Below the pieces are notes generated by a model. The model had not been told where the DNA came from. It searched no databases and saw only the letters and a list, made by a program, of their open reading frames with translations. The translations under genes and the position numbers were made by a program. DNA of 64,000 bases from Tethya wilhelma (Eukaryota > Porifera > Demospongiae > Tethyida > Tethyidae). Below are positions 48,283 through 59,002 of the stretch, piece after piece. The stretch covers positions 7,702,453 through 7,766,452 of the forward strand of contig CAXIPT010000003.1 of NCBI GenBank assembly GCA_964030475.1, in the 5' to 3' direction. Numbering within the stretch: position 1 is the stretch's first letter; every line of letters begins with the position of its first letter.

Positions 48283-50377
48283 ATGGATATTGAAAAACAA
48301 GGCTCTTGCGTGTTTATTATCATGAAGACTCAACAAAACATCATCAATAGTCATTTTATTAGTAACTTTCACAAAGCTTTGGACAAAGCAGAAAGGTATA
48401 GACTCTACCTGGTATGGAGCCATGCAGCCATGGAGCAACTGTAATTATGTGATTGATTTTCACATTTCTTGCTAGTTATAAAGATGCCAAGTGCCTTGTG
48501 ACTATAGGAGAGAAGCAGTTCTATTCAACAGGAGTTGATGTAGATGTGGTCACATCACCCAACCCCACTGCATTCATTCAAACACTGACTGAGTTTCAAA
48601 AGCTACTTGCACGGCTGCTTACTTTTCCCTTGGTCACTGTAGCGGCAATTAATGGCAAGTTATTTGGTATGCCTTTTGTTACTCTAGTCAGTGTCGTTAT
48701 TCCATGCAGGTCATAGCATTGGAGGAGGGGCAATGCTAACATTGGCACAGGATTTCAGAATCATGCGTGAAGACAGAGGATGGTTTTCTATTCCTATTGT
48801 CAAGTTAAGACGGACACTACCTCTTGGGCTTCTTCAGCTTGCTAAGTAAGGTACATGTAATTGTGTATGTTCATTAATGATGTATATATGCTATTAGTAT
48901 ATGGGGGAAGTGTAATAATAACCATACAAACACTAGCTATGATTATGGGGTTGAATAATAATACTACTGCAGACAGACTGAGATATTGATCATGAAAATG
49001 CTGCTGCTATATATCATACGTACGGTAGTACGTATAGTAGGAATGGGCCGACTGCCCCATAGACACAATACATGCTTATAAACTTTTAAGGAAAGTTAGT
49101 TAAGTCTTAAAACTTATATAGAGCCTCTTTCAGACAGTTTTTCTAACTGTATGCACCAAAAAAAAACTCACAGAAACTTTTTAGAGTGCTCCAAAGCGAA
49201 CGTTGGCGGGAAGCCCCAACAGGGCAATTTTGTTCTCCCCTTCCTTACTTCCTTACTTCCTTACTTCCTTCCTAACTGACTTACTTGAACACGATTTCCA
49301 GACAAACAAAAGGCATTGAGCCAACTTTGACTATATAGTGAGACTTCATTTCATCTGTAGTACGTCCTTTTGTACTCGTTTGCTGGCGAAAAGGCAGCAA
49401 ACAAAATCTAGGCAGCTTTGAAACTCTCGATATAAAATACTGTACTTTTTATTTAGCCATTTTGATGTGGGTATAGGTCGTCAATAGACCACATGGTTTG
49501 GCATAGACTATATAATGCGCATGCGCGCACCTGCTTTTTATAGAGACTGACTAGTCTCTGCAGTGTGATTGTCTCCATGCAATTCAGCACCTTGGTGTTT
49601 AAAAAAGTGAATGAACAAGTAATAGTAAAAATTTTATAAAACTTAGAAGTGTAGGAATGGGCAGTAACAAGGCAAGCGAGTCTCTGAATTTCGGCACATG
49701 GTTACTTCATTTTTATCCAACTCTCATAAGTTACTGTGTACATACATTCTATATGCTTGCTAATCCATACAAATTAGTCAAGTGATTGTTTGCATTGACT
49801 CATGAGCCAAATGACCAAAATAATGATGGAATTCAAACTTGCAAATGAAATGAAGTAGTCATGTGCCAAAATTCAGAGACTCGCTTGCCTTGTTACCTGG
49901 CTTTTTACATCACTGCCCATTCCTACACTTCTAAGTTTTATAAAATTTTTACTATTACTTGTAATTATAAGAAAGTCAAGAGTTCAAGAACCTTAAGCAT
50001 TTGAATAATAATGTTAACCCTCACCATACATTAAAGTCGATCTGGTTTGAGGATGCCACCACAATTAAGTTGAACACGTGGTCGATAATGAGATCATGAC
50101 GTTTATAATACATGCCAGTCAATACTCTTTTACAGCCAATACTTTTCTTACACACAGCTAGCTAACTTTTGACTGGTATATAAGACGTATAGCAAGCTGG
50201 AAAAGCAACGTACTTCAATGGCATTTGAAATTTTGAAGTTGGTTGGAAAAGTTATTCAATTTTTTTCTACTGGCATTCTCGAACCAGATAGACTTGAGCC
50301 ATAAATGAACTTAACTTGAAATTTGATGTATAGAATCTTGCAAAAATTAATGCTTTGTAGTTGCTGAGATTTATGGC

Positions 50378-50423
<46 letters not shown>

Positions 50424-51116
50424 CTAGTGTGTAATATTTAGAAATACAGTAAAAATAGAGTACCGTATAGTGGGAAATTTTCTTGGGGGAAAATTTTGCC
50501 AAATTTTGTAGTTTGACAGCTTTCCATGAAAATCTTCCCCCACAAAACTTGGCATGCATAAGATTCAGTGATAAAACTGCTTATAATTATCCCTGAACAG
50601 CATATTTAAGAACACTATAGAGTGTTATTGCTTGCTAAATTTACCTAAAACAGTCAGCTGTCCTTCTGTCAGGTGGAAACGTTCACCTTTCAGTCAATTT
50701 TAAATAACACAATGTCATACTAACAAAATGAGCATCTTTATAATATTATATCTTTGCTGTTAATGTAGAATACAGAATATCCCCTTGACAATGTCATGTG
50801 TGAGCATACAATTTGTATTGCTACATCCATGCCATGATGGCACCAAGGCACTGGCATTGATCAGCACAAATGTACATTATCCAATACTATTCCATGTCAT
50901 ACACAAGGTGACAGAGACTTAGTGTCATCCCCAAGTACTAATCTTCCTTTTTGGAAGGGAAGGAGATAACCTGGTCAATTAAGAGTTATCACCCATAAAA
51001 ATTTTTACCTCTATAACACCTGGGAATATGAATATAATACAGTACTATTATAGAAGTTTCTTATTTTGCACAAGTGCAAGTGTCCTAAGCCTGTATTACC
51101 TACAGCATTGATTGAA

Positions 51117-51155
<39 letters not shown>

Positions 51156-51406
51156 AGTGTCCTCAGCCTGCAATACATACAGCATTAACTCTGGGTACAC
51201 GATACACTGCTAGTGAAGCAATGTCAGCTGGGCTGATTGATCAAGTATCATCAAATGAAGAGTTAACAGAGAATGCAATCACTGCTGCCAGGAAGCTCTC
51301 TGGAGGTGGACTAGACAGGTCAACATTGAGTGCTATCAAACATGACCTTTACAAAGATGTGTATAGCTTATTGAATGAACCTTGTGTATTTTTGTCACAC
51401 TTATAA
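48283..51406 (+). CDS. Peroxisomal enoyl-CoA hydratase/isomerase-family protein, gene B
   Basis: Exons 48283-48395, 48476-48654, 48710-48845 and 51151-51406 join in phase to about 227 residues. It is paralogous to gene A: TVAAIN, HSIGGGAMLTLAQDFRIMRE, GWFSIPIVKLRRTLPLG. The C-terminus SHL fits a variant type-1 peroxisomal signal. Exons 1-3 differ widely from gene A, but exon 4 is almost identical at DNA level (one mismatch in about 235 bases), which points to gene conversion. The intron 2 donor is either GC (AATG|GCAAGT), giving the family motif INGHSIGGG, or a GT 12 bases downstream, which inserts four residues; both keep frame. The last intron is 2.3 kb and full of repeats. Functional role as for gene A. 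Confidence 0.85.
49615..49962. mobile_element. Long fold-back MITE in gene B intron
   Basis: Two arms of about 100 bp in inverted orientation (left ACAAGTAATAGTAAAAATTT ... GTAGGAATGGGCAG ... GCAAGCGAGTCTCTGAATT; right its complement) enclose about 130 bp. Single-arm relatives occur near 12640-12720 and 53085-53180. No coding capacity. Confidence 0.8.
50377..50421. repeat. (GT)n microsatellite
   Basis: Uninterrupted GT repeat in the last intron of isomerase gene B. Confidence 0.97.
50461..50550. mobile_element. MITE, TACCGTATAGCGGGAAA family, partial copy 4
   Basis: It starts TACCGTATAGTGGGAAATTT and continues with GTTTGACAGCTTTCCATGAA, as in copy 3. The right end is missing. Confidence 0.6.
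51076..51109 (+). pseudogene. Truncated relic of the original gene B terminal exon
   Basis: About 34 bases (TGCAAGTGTCCTAAGCCTGT onward) repeat the start of exon 4 with several mismatches. They then break off into ATTGATTGAATCACACAC, the same sequence that precedes the (CA)n tract in gene A. The AG|G acceptor context is lost. It looks like what remains of gene B's own exon after gene A sequence was copied in. Confidence 0.65.
51110..51389 (+). other. Gene-conversion tract from isomerase gene A into gene B
   Basis: From ATTGATTGAA through the (CA)n tract and exon 4 to CTTGTGTAT the sequence equals gene A 36186-36484 apart from repeat length and about two substitutions. On both sides the paralogues differ strongly. 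The abrupt edges define the tract. Confidence 0.75.
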
Positions 51407-51909
51407 AAAGGTAGTAGTAGTAGTTGTTGTTTACATGCGGTTACAAAGAATTGTGTGTATCCAAGAGCCAAATCATACTTCCTAGAAAGCCAAAGGACGA
51501 TATGGGTGAAAAACATAATCATTTAGCTCGATCTTGTTGATGTGATGTTGAACAAACTTTATCATTTTTGAGTGAGTGTAATTTGCATGCTGACATGTGT
51601 GAGCTCTAGCTCAAAGACCAAACCACCCTAATCAGCCCTTCAGACTTATGAATACTAAACCATTAACCTAAGCAATTAAGCATAAAGGAAGTATAATGCA
51701 TGCTATCTATGGTATCCTAATATAAATTACATTCATGCATGCAGTGCTGCCAATTCCTATGTCTACATTGCTAAAGTTACTACTTGTTAAGGGCTGATTT
51801 AAACTACAAACATCATCACTAACTCAGGTACACTGTACATACTTTGACAATCTTAATTGTACGTACATTGGTATAGAGGAATTATAATTGTTATCAGCTG
51901 CTATAGAAA
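51407..51909. other. Intergenic, no gene seen
   Basis: This is AT-rich sequence between isomerase gene B and the dioxygenase fragment. I see no coding sequence or clear repeat. Confidence 0.5.
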
Positions 51910-52190
51910 GAATCAGTATTAAACATATTCTTGACACGGTATCCTGGAGGAGCATACTTTGAAGCCAACACTCCAACCTTGCTCTTGAACTCATCAACAA
52001 TCACATAGCAACCCTGAAGCGAAAACATTATTATGACTTGGTCGCACTGGTATATCATTAATTTGACTTTTTGTACCTGAATGTGCCTCATTCCACCATT
52101 GGTCTTCATTGATCTCCTACCATGTACCATCCGTCGATTGTTATAAGTCAAAACCTCACCAGGCCTCAAACGATGAAGAACCTGATATGT
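51910..52190 (-). pseudogene. Two-exon 3' fragment of a gamma-butyrobetaine dioxygenase-like gene
   Basis: On the - strand one exon (near 52186-52078) encodes HRLRPGEVLTYNNRRMVHGR and SMKTNGGMRHIQ. The next (near 52019-51910) encodes GCYVIVDEFKSKVGVLASKY and GYRVKNMFNTDSF. These equal the last two exons of the complete gene at 59003-63005 with few changes. No upstream exons are seen between 52190 and 53654, so this is most simply a partial duplicate. The frame is open and splice sites look intact, so a distant 5' part cannot be fully excluded. Confidence 0.75.
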
Positions 52191-53354
52191 GTATGTGTTT
52201 ACTAGTTAGTAACATGTGATAGCTTGCATGGGTTTCTAAGTTTTCTTCAATAACAGTCTAAACTGCATGACCTAAGTGGACAGAATTCAGGCTTGATAGA
52301 AGTTAAATATTTTGTTTAACATGTGATTGCTTTGAAAAAAGTCACAGTATATAAACTTTGGAGGAGCTATACATGCATGTATATATGGTTCAGAATCACC
52401 ACTTCAAATCTTGGTAGGCAAAGCCTGGACTAACATTCTTGTGACCTCTGCATTTAAAGTTCTGTACTTGAGGGATGCCTAGAAATGTCTTGCATGTCTC
52501 ATTGTATCATAACATGTAGTTAATGTTGTGGTAGCAAAAACAAAATTTATTTTCTTATTTCTTTCAGTCGCTTGAGGATACTCAGTTTTTCTCCGTTTAA
52601 TATCTTTGTATTGTGTGTCTTTTTGTATTCAATACTTAGTGAAGCATTATATAGCCCAGGCATTTCTCCCAGCAGTGTACTGGTTGGCTGTCACTGAGGC
52701 TATAGTAGCACCATGGATCTAGAGTTCCGTTTTGGTATTTTCTGGTATCTAAAACTTTTGATTATCCATCCTCTGACCTGTTCTTCCTATGGGTCAAGTT
52801 AGATCATATTTTTTAGCTAACAAAGTCAACATAATATTGTCAGTCAATAAATTCCTACTATAGAAGAACAGTCATTAAAACTCATTCATCCTCTAATTGG
52901 TTGTCTCAACAACAACTGGAGGAAATTTTTTGAGACTATGTGCATTTAGCATAAATCATAAACAAGGGTTCAAATTATTATGACATCAAATAGAATAGTC
53001 NTATACTATAGTTGTACAGATCATTGCATTTATGACACTGAGGATCCATATTAGTGATCAAAAATATATCAAAAATGAAGTAGTCATGTGCCGAAATTTA
53101 GACATGCCTTGTTCCAATGCTTTTACCGCACTTCCCATTCCTACACTACTTATTTTTTTGAAATTTTTACTACATGTATAATAGCTGTTGTTCTAGGCTA
53201 TAGCTTCAAGCTTGTGCAGTATAAGTATAGATTATAATTTGTACTTGCTCAAGGCTTACTACTTTCATATATACAGCAAGCTATAGTTATAATATTAAAA
53301 CTTTAGGGAAAGCATGAAAAATTGCATAATGCTACACTGCTATTCTCTGCTCTA

Positions 53355-53445
53355 ATGCCTGTGGCTCCAGTAGCTCAGTGGTAAAGACATAATATGACCA
53401 GAGTTTGAAAGAGCTAGCTGGGTTCGAATCTCGGCTAGATCTCAA
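53355..53445 (+). mobile_element. tRNA-derived SINE-like element
   Basis: GGCTCCAGTAGCTCAGTGGT (A-box region) is followed about 50 bases later by GGGTTCGAATCTC (B-box), the internal promoter of a tRNA-type RNA polymerase III unit. Stem pairing is incomplete and related copies lie near 18046 and 55432, so a SINE is more likely than a working tRNA. Confidence 0.55.
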
Positions 53446-53528
53446 TAAGATTTCTTCCGTTGATTTTTTATGGTTATCAAAGTGAAATACACAATGTTGT
53501 TGGCCAATGATCTGTTTTGATGTAGTCC

Positions 53529-53618
53529 TAGCCTTGTTTCCAGGCTCCTCCCTTGCATATAATATTTTCTTTGAAAATAAGAAAATATATGCATGGGGGT
53601 AGCCTGGGAACAAGGCTT
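53529..53618. repeat. Fold-back repeat, CCAGGCTCCTCCC family
   Basis: AGCCTTGTTTCCAGGCTCC and AGCCTGGGAACAAGGCT are the inverted ends of a 90-bp hairpin. Confidence 0.65.
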
Positions 53619-53654
53619 AGGTAGTCCCTTATCCTTTTCTATATTATACTACAG

Positions 53655-55851
53655 CTGTGAATTTTATTAGTGGATGCATAGCTGGAGCTACAGCGACTGT
53701 TTTATCTTTTCCATTTGATGTTCTTAAGACTAGAATGATTGGACAAGGAGAGCCTAAGGTATTGTTGTTATCTAAGTACCACCATTTTTTGATATACTGG
53801 GACTGACCACACTGCCCATTGCCAGTATAACTGCAGTACCATATTGTAATGGTTGTAGGGAACACTTATCAGCACAGTAACACTTTACAGAGTTTGTTAC
53901 TTCTGTTAAAAGTATGCCGTCTCATGTAGCAACAAAAATGTCTACGCAAGAACAAGGATACCAGTGGCAGCTCCAGGGGGGTTCGTTGGGTTTGGACAAA
54001 CCCCCCTATTGGCTAGCTTGCATCAGGAAAAAAATGTAGACAATCAGTAGTAAACTAACTGATAGATTGTTACAAGTATAAAACTTACTTTGATAGTGAA
54101 TTTAGGTGTGAGAATAAGCCTATAAAGCCTATAGATACGGGCACAAAAACAGCTAAGCAAGCCACCAAGCGCGAGTAACACTGCTTGTGGTAAAGTGCAA
54201 AGTCCATGAAACTAGGAAAGAGGGGGCTGAAATATGAAAGTAGGCATGGTTTAGCGACTCGGAAAAGTGGGCGTGGTCCACTAAAATTTTGTGCGTTGAT
54301 TCAAACCACCCTTTCTGAAATCCTGGATCTGCCCCTGGATACACAAAAACAAAGAATTAAAAACAACAAGCTACATGCTTGTCAATTTGTTGCAAAAGTA
54401 AACTCAGACTGAATGCTACCAATGAAATACGTAGCCTCGTTCTCAGGCTCCTCCTTCGAATATGGGAACGAGGCTATGAAATACGTTCTTCATACAACAC
54501 AGCTAAGTCTTACTAACAAGCCTCTAATGTATGCTAGCATTCATATTTTTATACAGCTGCTATCAACTTCTGTAGCTCCAAGTCCAGATCTAGCTTAAAA
54601 CTCGACCCAAAAATTAATTTCATAATGATAAATAGCTGTTTTAGAACCACTCAAATCCTTCTCTAGCTATTGTTAAGTCACCTTTCTTATTATCTCATCC
54701 CATATTAGCATCTTTGACAGTTTCAATCCTGGATCTTTCAACTTTTCAGGTTTATCCAAATTTCTACAAGGCAATGTTTATGATGTACGGTGAAAATGGA
54801 TTAGCAACCTTTTATAAAGGTACAGTGCTATGTTTTGGATGCCACACTGAGATACTGTATGCTTAAAACGGCCCTGGAAACAGGCTACTCTAAAGGTGTA
54901 CACTATATTCTTCAATGATAGTGAGGTACCATGCATATAGGTAAATTCTAGTAGAGCAATGATCATGACTATATTGGTTGCATTTAGCTTTCATACACCC
55001 AGACTCTCAAAATCACAGTTTTCTACCTCTTACTCTATACAGGCCTCTTGCCTGCTCTGCTTTCAATTGTTCCACAGTCTGGCATTTATTTTGCTGTGTA
55101 TAGCTGCCTCTCCTCTTTATGGATAAGATTAGACCTCTCTGAGGTATATAACTCTTTCAAGAGTCAACTCACATACCTGTTATTATTCTCGATAGTCAGG
55201 TAGAGGAAGTGTCCGTACACTCTCAGTTGGAGCTGTTGCTGGAGTCATTAGCAAGACCACTGTGCTACCGTTGGATTTGATCAAAAAGAGATTAGAGGTT
55301 AGTAACAAAATATGCATGTCACGTCAGGAAGAACATAATAGTCATGTACATTACATATAGACCTTAAGATCTGGTTCAATAGTTGACTAGTGTTCATGAA
55401 TAGTAGTGTATAGCACTATTCTCTGGTCCAATGCCTGTGAGCTCTAGTAGTTCAGTGGTAAAGACATTTGACTGGAGTTCTAAAAGACCTAGCTGCGTTT
55501 TTCCCTAGATCTTACTTTTTTTCCAATCATTTTCATGTGCACTTGGTATTACTTTTAGTGTATAATGATTGTGGTTGAGTTGGTTTGTGTATTGGTGTTA
55601 TATGGTACAAGAAAGTACAATATCTCAAGTCTTTGGTGTGATATACAGATCCAAGGATTTGAGGAAGCAAGATCTCAGTTTGGTCAGGTTCAAAGATATA
55701 ATGGTATTAGTCATTGCTTCTGGTCCATACTAAGACAAGAAGGGTTGTTGGGGTTTTACAAAGGCACTCTTCCTACTATTCTCAAGGTAGGACTTCAGTT
55801 TAATAAATACAGAGGGGAGATGTGAATGTGTAATCATGAGTGTGTGAGTGA

Positions 55852-55896
<45 letters not shown>

Positions 55897-56771
55897 ACAT
55901 GTATACCTACACGCTGAGTCAGCAAAGGTATATATTACAGTCAAATAACTAGTATTAGAAATAAGATGCCACAATGGTGCATTGTAATATTGTATATCCT
56001 CTTATGTTGGCTGATGTTTGTTTCTTTCCTCTCACACCAATTTTCATGAGAGGGTGAAGCCTCATTTACAAGGCTTGATCCTTCTGTTAATCTTGTCAAA
56101 AATTGGCACCTGCATGCTCTTTATTATTCCTCATCCTTTGCTTACTTTAAGGTAAGAGGAGGTTAGATGTGCATCATCAAAGATCACGTGAAAACACTTG
56201 AAATGAAACCTTTCGGAACTAGCTGACTCAGCATCTTTCTATAGTCACAGAATTATTATGTTATACATGACCAAGCCAAAATGAGTTTTCAGAAGTGAGG
56301 CCAAAACAGAGAGGTGTAAGGTGAGCACTGCTGCAAGTACACCATAGAAAGCAATTATAACAGGAAAAACGGAGGTAAAACAAAGGTGAGCCAACTCAGT
56401 TGATGTTTATAAACAATGGGCTGACAACTTGATCAGCCAGTTGCATTGGCAGGGTGTAAAGTTCAATCATAAAGTTGCCATATATGATCATGTATGATTG
56501 CGGTAAACAAGTGCATCACACGACAGTTGACAAGTAGTGATGCATGCCCAACCTCCTCTACTTTAAGGTGATCATAAGTATACATCATGAGTATGTTTAA
56601 GCGGACAAAATAACCTCTAAACATGTGGCATAGCTCAAATTTAATTGTGATTATTCTACTTACTGTAGTATAATGTTCCTCTTCTTTCAGGCTGCAGTGA
56701 GTGTTAGTGTATCATTTACTATATATGAGAAAGTATTACTGTTTCTTAAGGAACAGAAAAATCATGTGTAA
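53655..56771 (+). CDS. SLC25A19: Mitochondrial thiamine pyrophosphate carrier-like protein, N-terminal repeat not seen
   Basis: SLC25A19 imports thiamine pyrophosphate across the mitochondrial inner membrane. Six exons (53655-53759, 54750-54819, 55043-55143, 55200-55297, 55649-55785, 56691-56771) join in phase to a TAA. They encode carrier repeat 2 (signature SFPFDVLKTRM, then GQGEPK, FYKGLLPALLSIVPQSGIYF) and repeat 3 (GVISKTTVLPLDLIKKRLE, GFEEARSQFGQVQRYNGISH, GLLGFYKGTLPTILK). GFEEARSQFGQVQRY is close to the vertebrate TPP carrier. Carriers have three repeats; repeat 1 and a start codon are not found upstream within the window. The first exon begins after an acceptor in phase 1. Either a distant 5' exon exists or the copy is truncated. 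Confidence 0.8.
55432..55520 (+). mobile_element. tRNA-derived SINE-like element, copy in the carrier intron
   Basis: GTGAGCTCTAGTAGTTCAGT and GGTAAAGACATTTGACTGGA parallel the copy at 53355. The B-box is degenerate. Confidence 0.45.
55853..55894. repeat. (GT)n microsatellite
   Basis: GT repeat in the last intron of the SLC25A19-like gene. Confidence 0.97.
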
Positions 56772-57188
56772 CACATTTGTCAAACCTGTATTGTTATTAT
56801 TATTTATTTTGGCCTCACTCACTTCATGTATGCATAGTATTCTGTGTTTGTACCAAGTGCAATGTTGTTCTCTCTAAATGATTTTATGGTATTTGTCACT
56901 GTTTAGAAATATTTAGCCACAAACTGGGGGTACTAATTGATTGGAATTAGCTACAATATCTAAGTGTAACTCCAGCTATATAATTATATAGAGGTTGCTA
57001 TAACGATTACTATAGGGTAAATTGGCTTGAAATTGTGTAGCTCACCAATAATATTGGGCTACATTGTAGGAAATTAACTGTATATGGATGGAATAACAAT
57101 AATAATAAAGCAAGCAACAATAATAACCCTTTGTGCCTGATTGAAATAACTTAGTATTATGTCTATATAATGTCATGTAAATATCTAA
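56772..57188. other. Convergent intergenic region, no gene seen
   Basis: This is the 3' flank shared by the SLC25A19-like gene (+) and the GT92 gene (-). It is AT-rich with no recognisable element. Confidence 0.5.
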
Positions 57189-58616
57189 TTATGAGGAGCT
57201 GTGGTTGTTGTGTGAAGAATCCTCCAACATACGTGTACAGATTCTACTTGTGACTACTTCCATGAATTTTCTTGTCACAAAGTCTGGAGACTTAGGTTTA
57301 TGTACGCAATCATCTGGTATGGTTGATCTGTAGTGACCGAGAATACCTAATTCTGCTGGTACATAATAATTGTCCTTGTGACCATCAATTCTCAAGCAAA
57401 CCCAATGAATGTTGTGTTCATAGATGTACTTGGGACGACTCATTAGTTTTGGTTTGTAATCATGTCCTGGAAAGCATTTGTGACGATCAGTTCTTGTGAA
57501 ATATTTAGCTAGAGTTGTGTTAGGACAATTCAAAGTTGGTGAAATGGTTGGTTCATTGGTATTTGGTTTTACGAAAAAGGCATTCGAAAAAGTAAATGAA
57601 GCTACTGTATCTTTAGTTCCAAACGCTGTCACCATCTCTGCCAAGTTATTGTGTTTCACTGGAATTATCATTTCATCGAGGTCAGTAACAGCCAGATATT
57701 CCACCTCATACATCACCCTGTACAAACAATCAGTGATTATCAGTAGCTGACCATAGTAATGCATAGGATGCCACTTTTCAAACGCTTTCCAACCAACTGT
57801 GCGGACTGTGTTAGGATAGTGTTTCCAGATAAACTCAAGTATTTTAATGTCCACCTGTGTCTCGTTCACATAGATGACTATCAACTCTACTCCAAGGGCC
57901 ATACTCATCTCAACATATTCAACCACATCTTTGAGAACAATTGGATTGTTCGGTCCTTGAACCAATGGACCTCCCATACATACTCCAAACTTTTTGGGAC
58001 CAACCTGCGACAGGTTGGTATAGTGACGATTGCGAATAGGGATCTCTCCAGAGAAATGTTGAGGATCACATGTGTTAGAAGTGCTGAGTTGGACAGACAC
58101 AGGAGGCTCTTCCTCACGTCCAACCTCACAGAAGAATTGAAATTCCTTTGCATGAAGTACTGGACCAAAACAAGATGAATGGTGCTGTCGAAATGCTGCC
58201 TCTTTTGAACATGACTTAGATCCATTTGAGTATTTGAGCACACAATAGAAAGGTACATTGGGGATCTCTTTGTATACATACCCCAACACAAACACAGCAG
58301 GCCGATGATGTTTAGGGTTTGATCGGCTGTCATAGTATGCAGAGAAAAAGTGATACGAATCACTTTCATGTTTCCCATAAAGGGAGGTCCAATGTAGTTT
58401 TACCAGGTTGGAGTGGCCAGAGGCAAGATTGATGTAGTCATCGCGTTGACTCGCTGTAGCCACACTGTGACCAATGTCCATGGTATCCAGGTGTAAAGTA
58501 GTGGCTTTGATTTCACGGTTCATACTCATTGGCCACACTATGATGATACACAGTAGTACTGACAGCAAAGTAGTCAGGGATAACAAGGTGAAAAAACGCA
58601 TCAAAACATTCTCCAT
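57189..58616 (-). CDS. Glycosyltransferase family 92 (DUF23) protein
   Basis: A single-exon gene of 475 residues. The N-terminus has a short cytoplasmic tail and one signal-anchor segment (FFTLLSLTTLLSVLLCIIIV), the type II topology of Golgi glycosyltransferases. The catalytic domain shows GPKKFGVCMGGPLV, ELIVIYVNETQVD, GQLLIITDCLYR and the metal-binding AVTDLDEMIIPV, followed by FTFSNAFF and HWVCLRI, as in GT92 proteins such as nematode GALT-1, which adds beta-1,4-galactose to core fucose. Several cysteines and NxS/T sites suit a luminal protein. Acceptor and donor cannot be told from sequence. Confidence 0.88.
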   Translation of the reverse strand: MENVLMRFFTLLSLTTLLSVLLCIIIVWPMSMNREIKATTLHLDTMDIGHSVATASQRDDYINLASGHSNLVKLHWTSLYGKHESDSYHFFSAYYDSRSNPKHHRPAVFVLGYVYKEIPNVPFYCVLKYSNGSKSCSKEAAFRQHHSSCFGPVLHAKEFQFFCEVGREEEPPVSVQLSTSNTCDPQHFSGEIPIRNRHYTNLSQVGPKKFGVCMGGPLVQGPNNPIVLKDVVEYVEMSMALGVELIVIYVNETQVDIKILEFIWKHYPNTVRTVGWKAFEKWHPMHYYGQLLIITDCLYRVMYEVEYLAVTDLDEMIIPVKHNNLAEMVTAFGTKDTVASFTFSNAFFVKPNTNEPTISPTLNCPNTTLAKYFTRTDRHKCFPGHDYKPKLMSRPKYIYEHNIHWVCLRIDGHKDNYYVPAELGILGHYRSTIPDDCVHKPKSPDFVTRKFMEVVTSRICTRMLEDSSHNNHSSS

Positions 58617-59002
58617 CAGTGACCACCTCGTGGAAAAGTCATGAAAAGTTGGTAAGAATTCAGTCGATCGATCCTTAGTAGACTGTATATTTCACCTTAA
58701 ACAGCTAGTGCTGTAGAATGGGCTGCCTTTCTTCGTAGACCCTCCTTCACGATTGTGCACACGCCCTGAAAGATAAATAGATGGTTGGGTAAAGGTCATC
58801 ACTAGTACTAGCTGCAGATTTAGAACATGCTAAAAATTTAAATACCCTAAGGCTAAATCCAGAAAATTAAACACCGAAATTTTCCGCATTTACGGTATTA
58901 CCTATATTATATTAAACAAGAGTGTAATACACTCTTGATATTAATTTGCACACAAAATTAATTAAAAGTACAGAGAGAATATTTTACTAATAAAATTTAA
59001 TG
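58617..59002. other. Intergenic, with a MITE-end remnant
   Basis: Upstream flank of the GT92 gene. GAAATTTTCCGCATTTACGGTA near 58878-58899 resembles one end of the TACCGTA MITEs. Nothing else is recognised. Confidence 0.4.

Larger units (their letters stand above)
52191..53654. other. Non-genic stretch with repeats
   Basis: No exon is recognised, including none for the missing first repeat of the adjacent mitochondrial carrier. It contains one arm of the fold-back MITE family (53085-53180), a SINE-like copy (53355-53445), a small fold-back (53529-53618) and a single undetermined base at 53001. Confidence 0.5.

Noticed and set aside
53365..53440. Functional tRNA gene
   Set aside because: A- and B-box words are present but stems pair poorly and related copies exist, so it is SINE-like.
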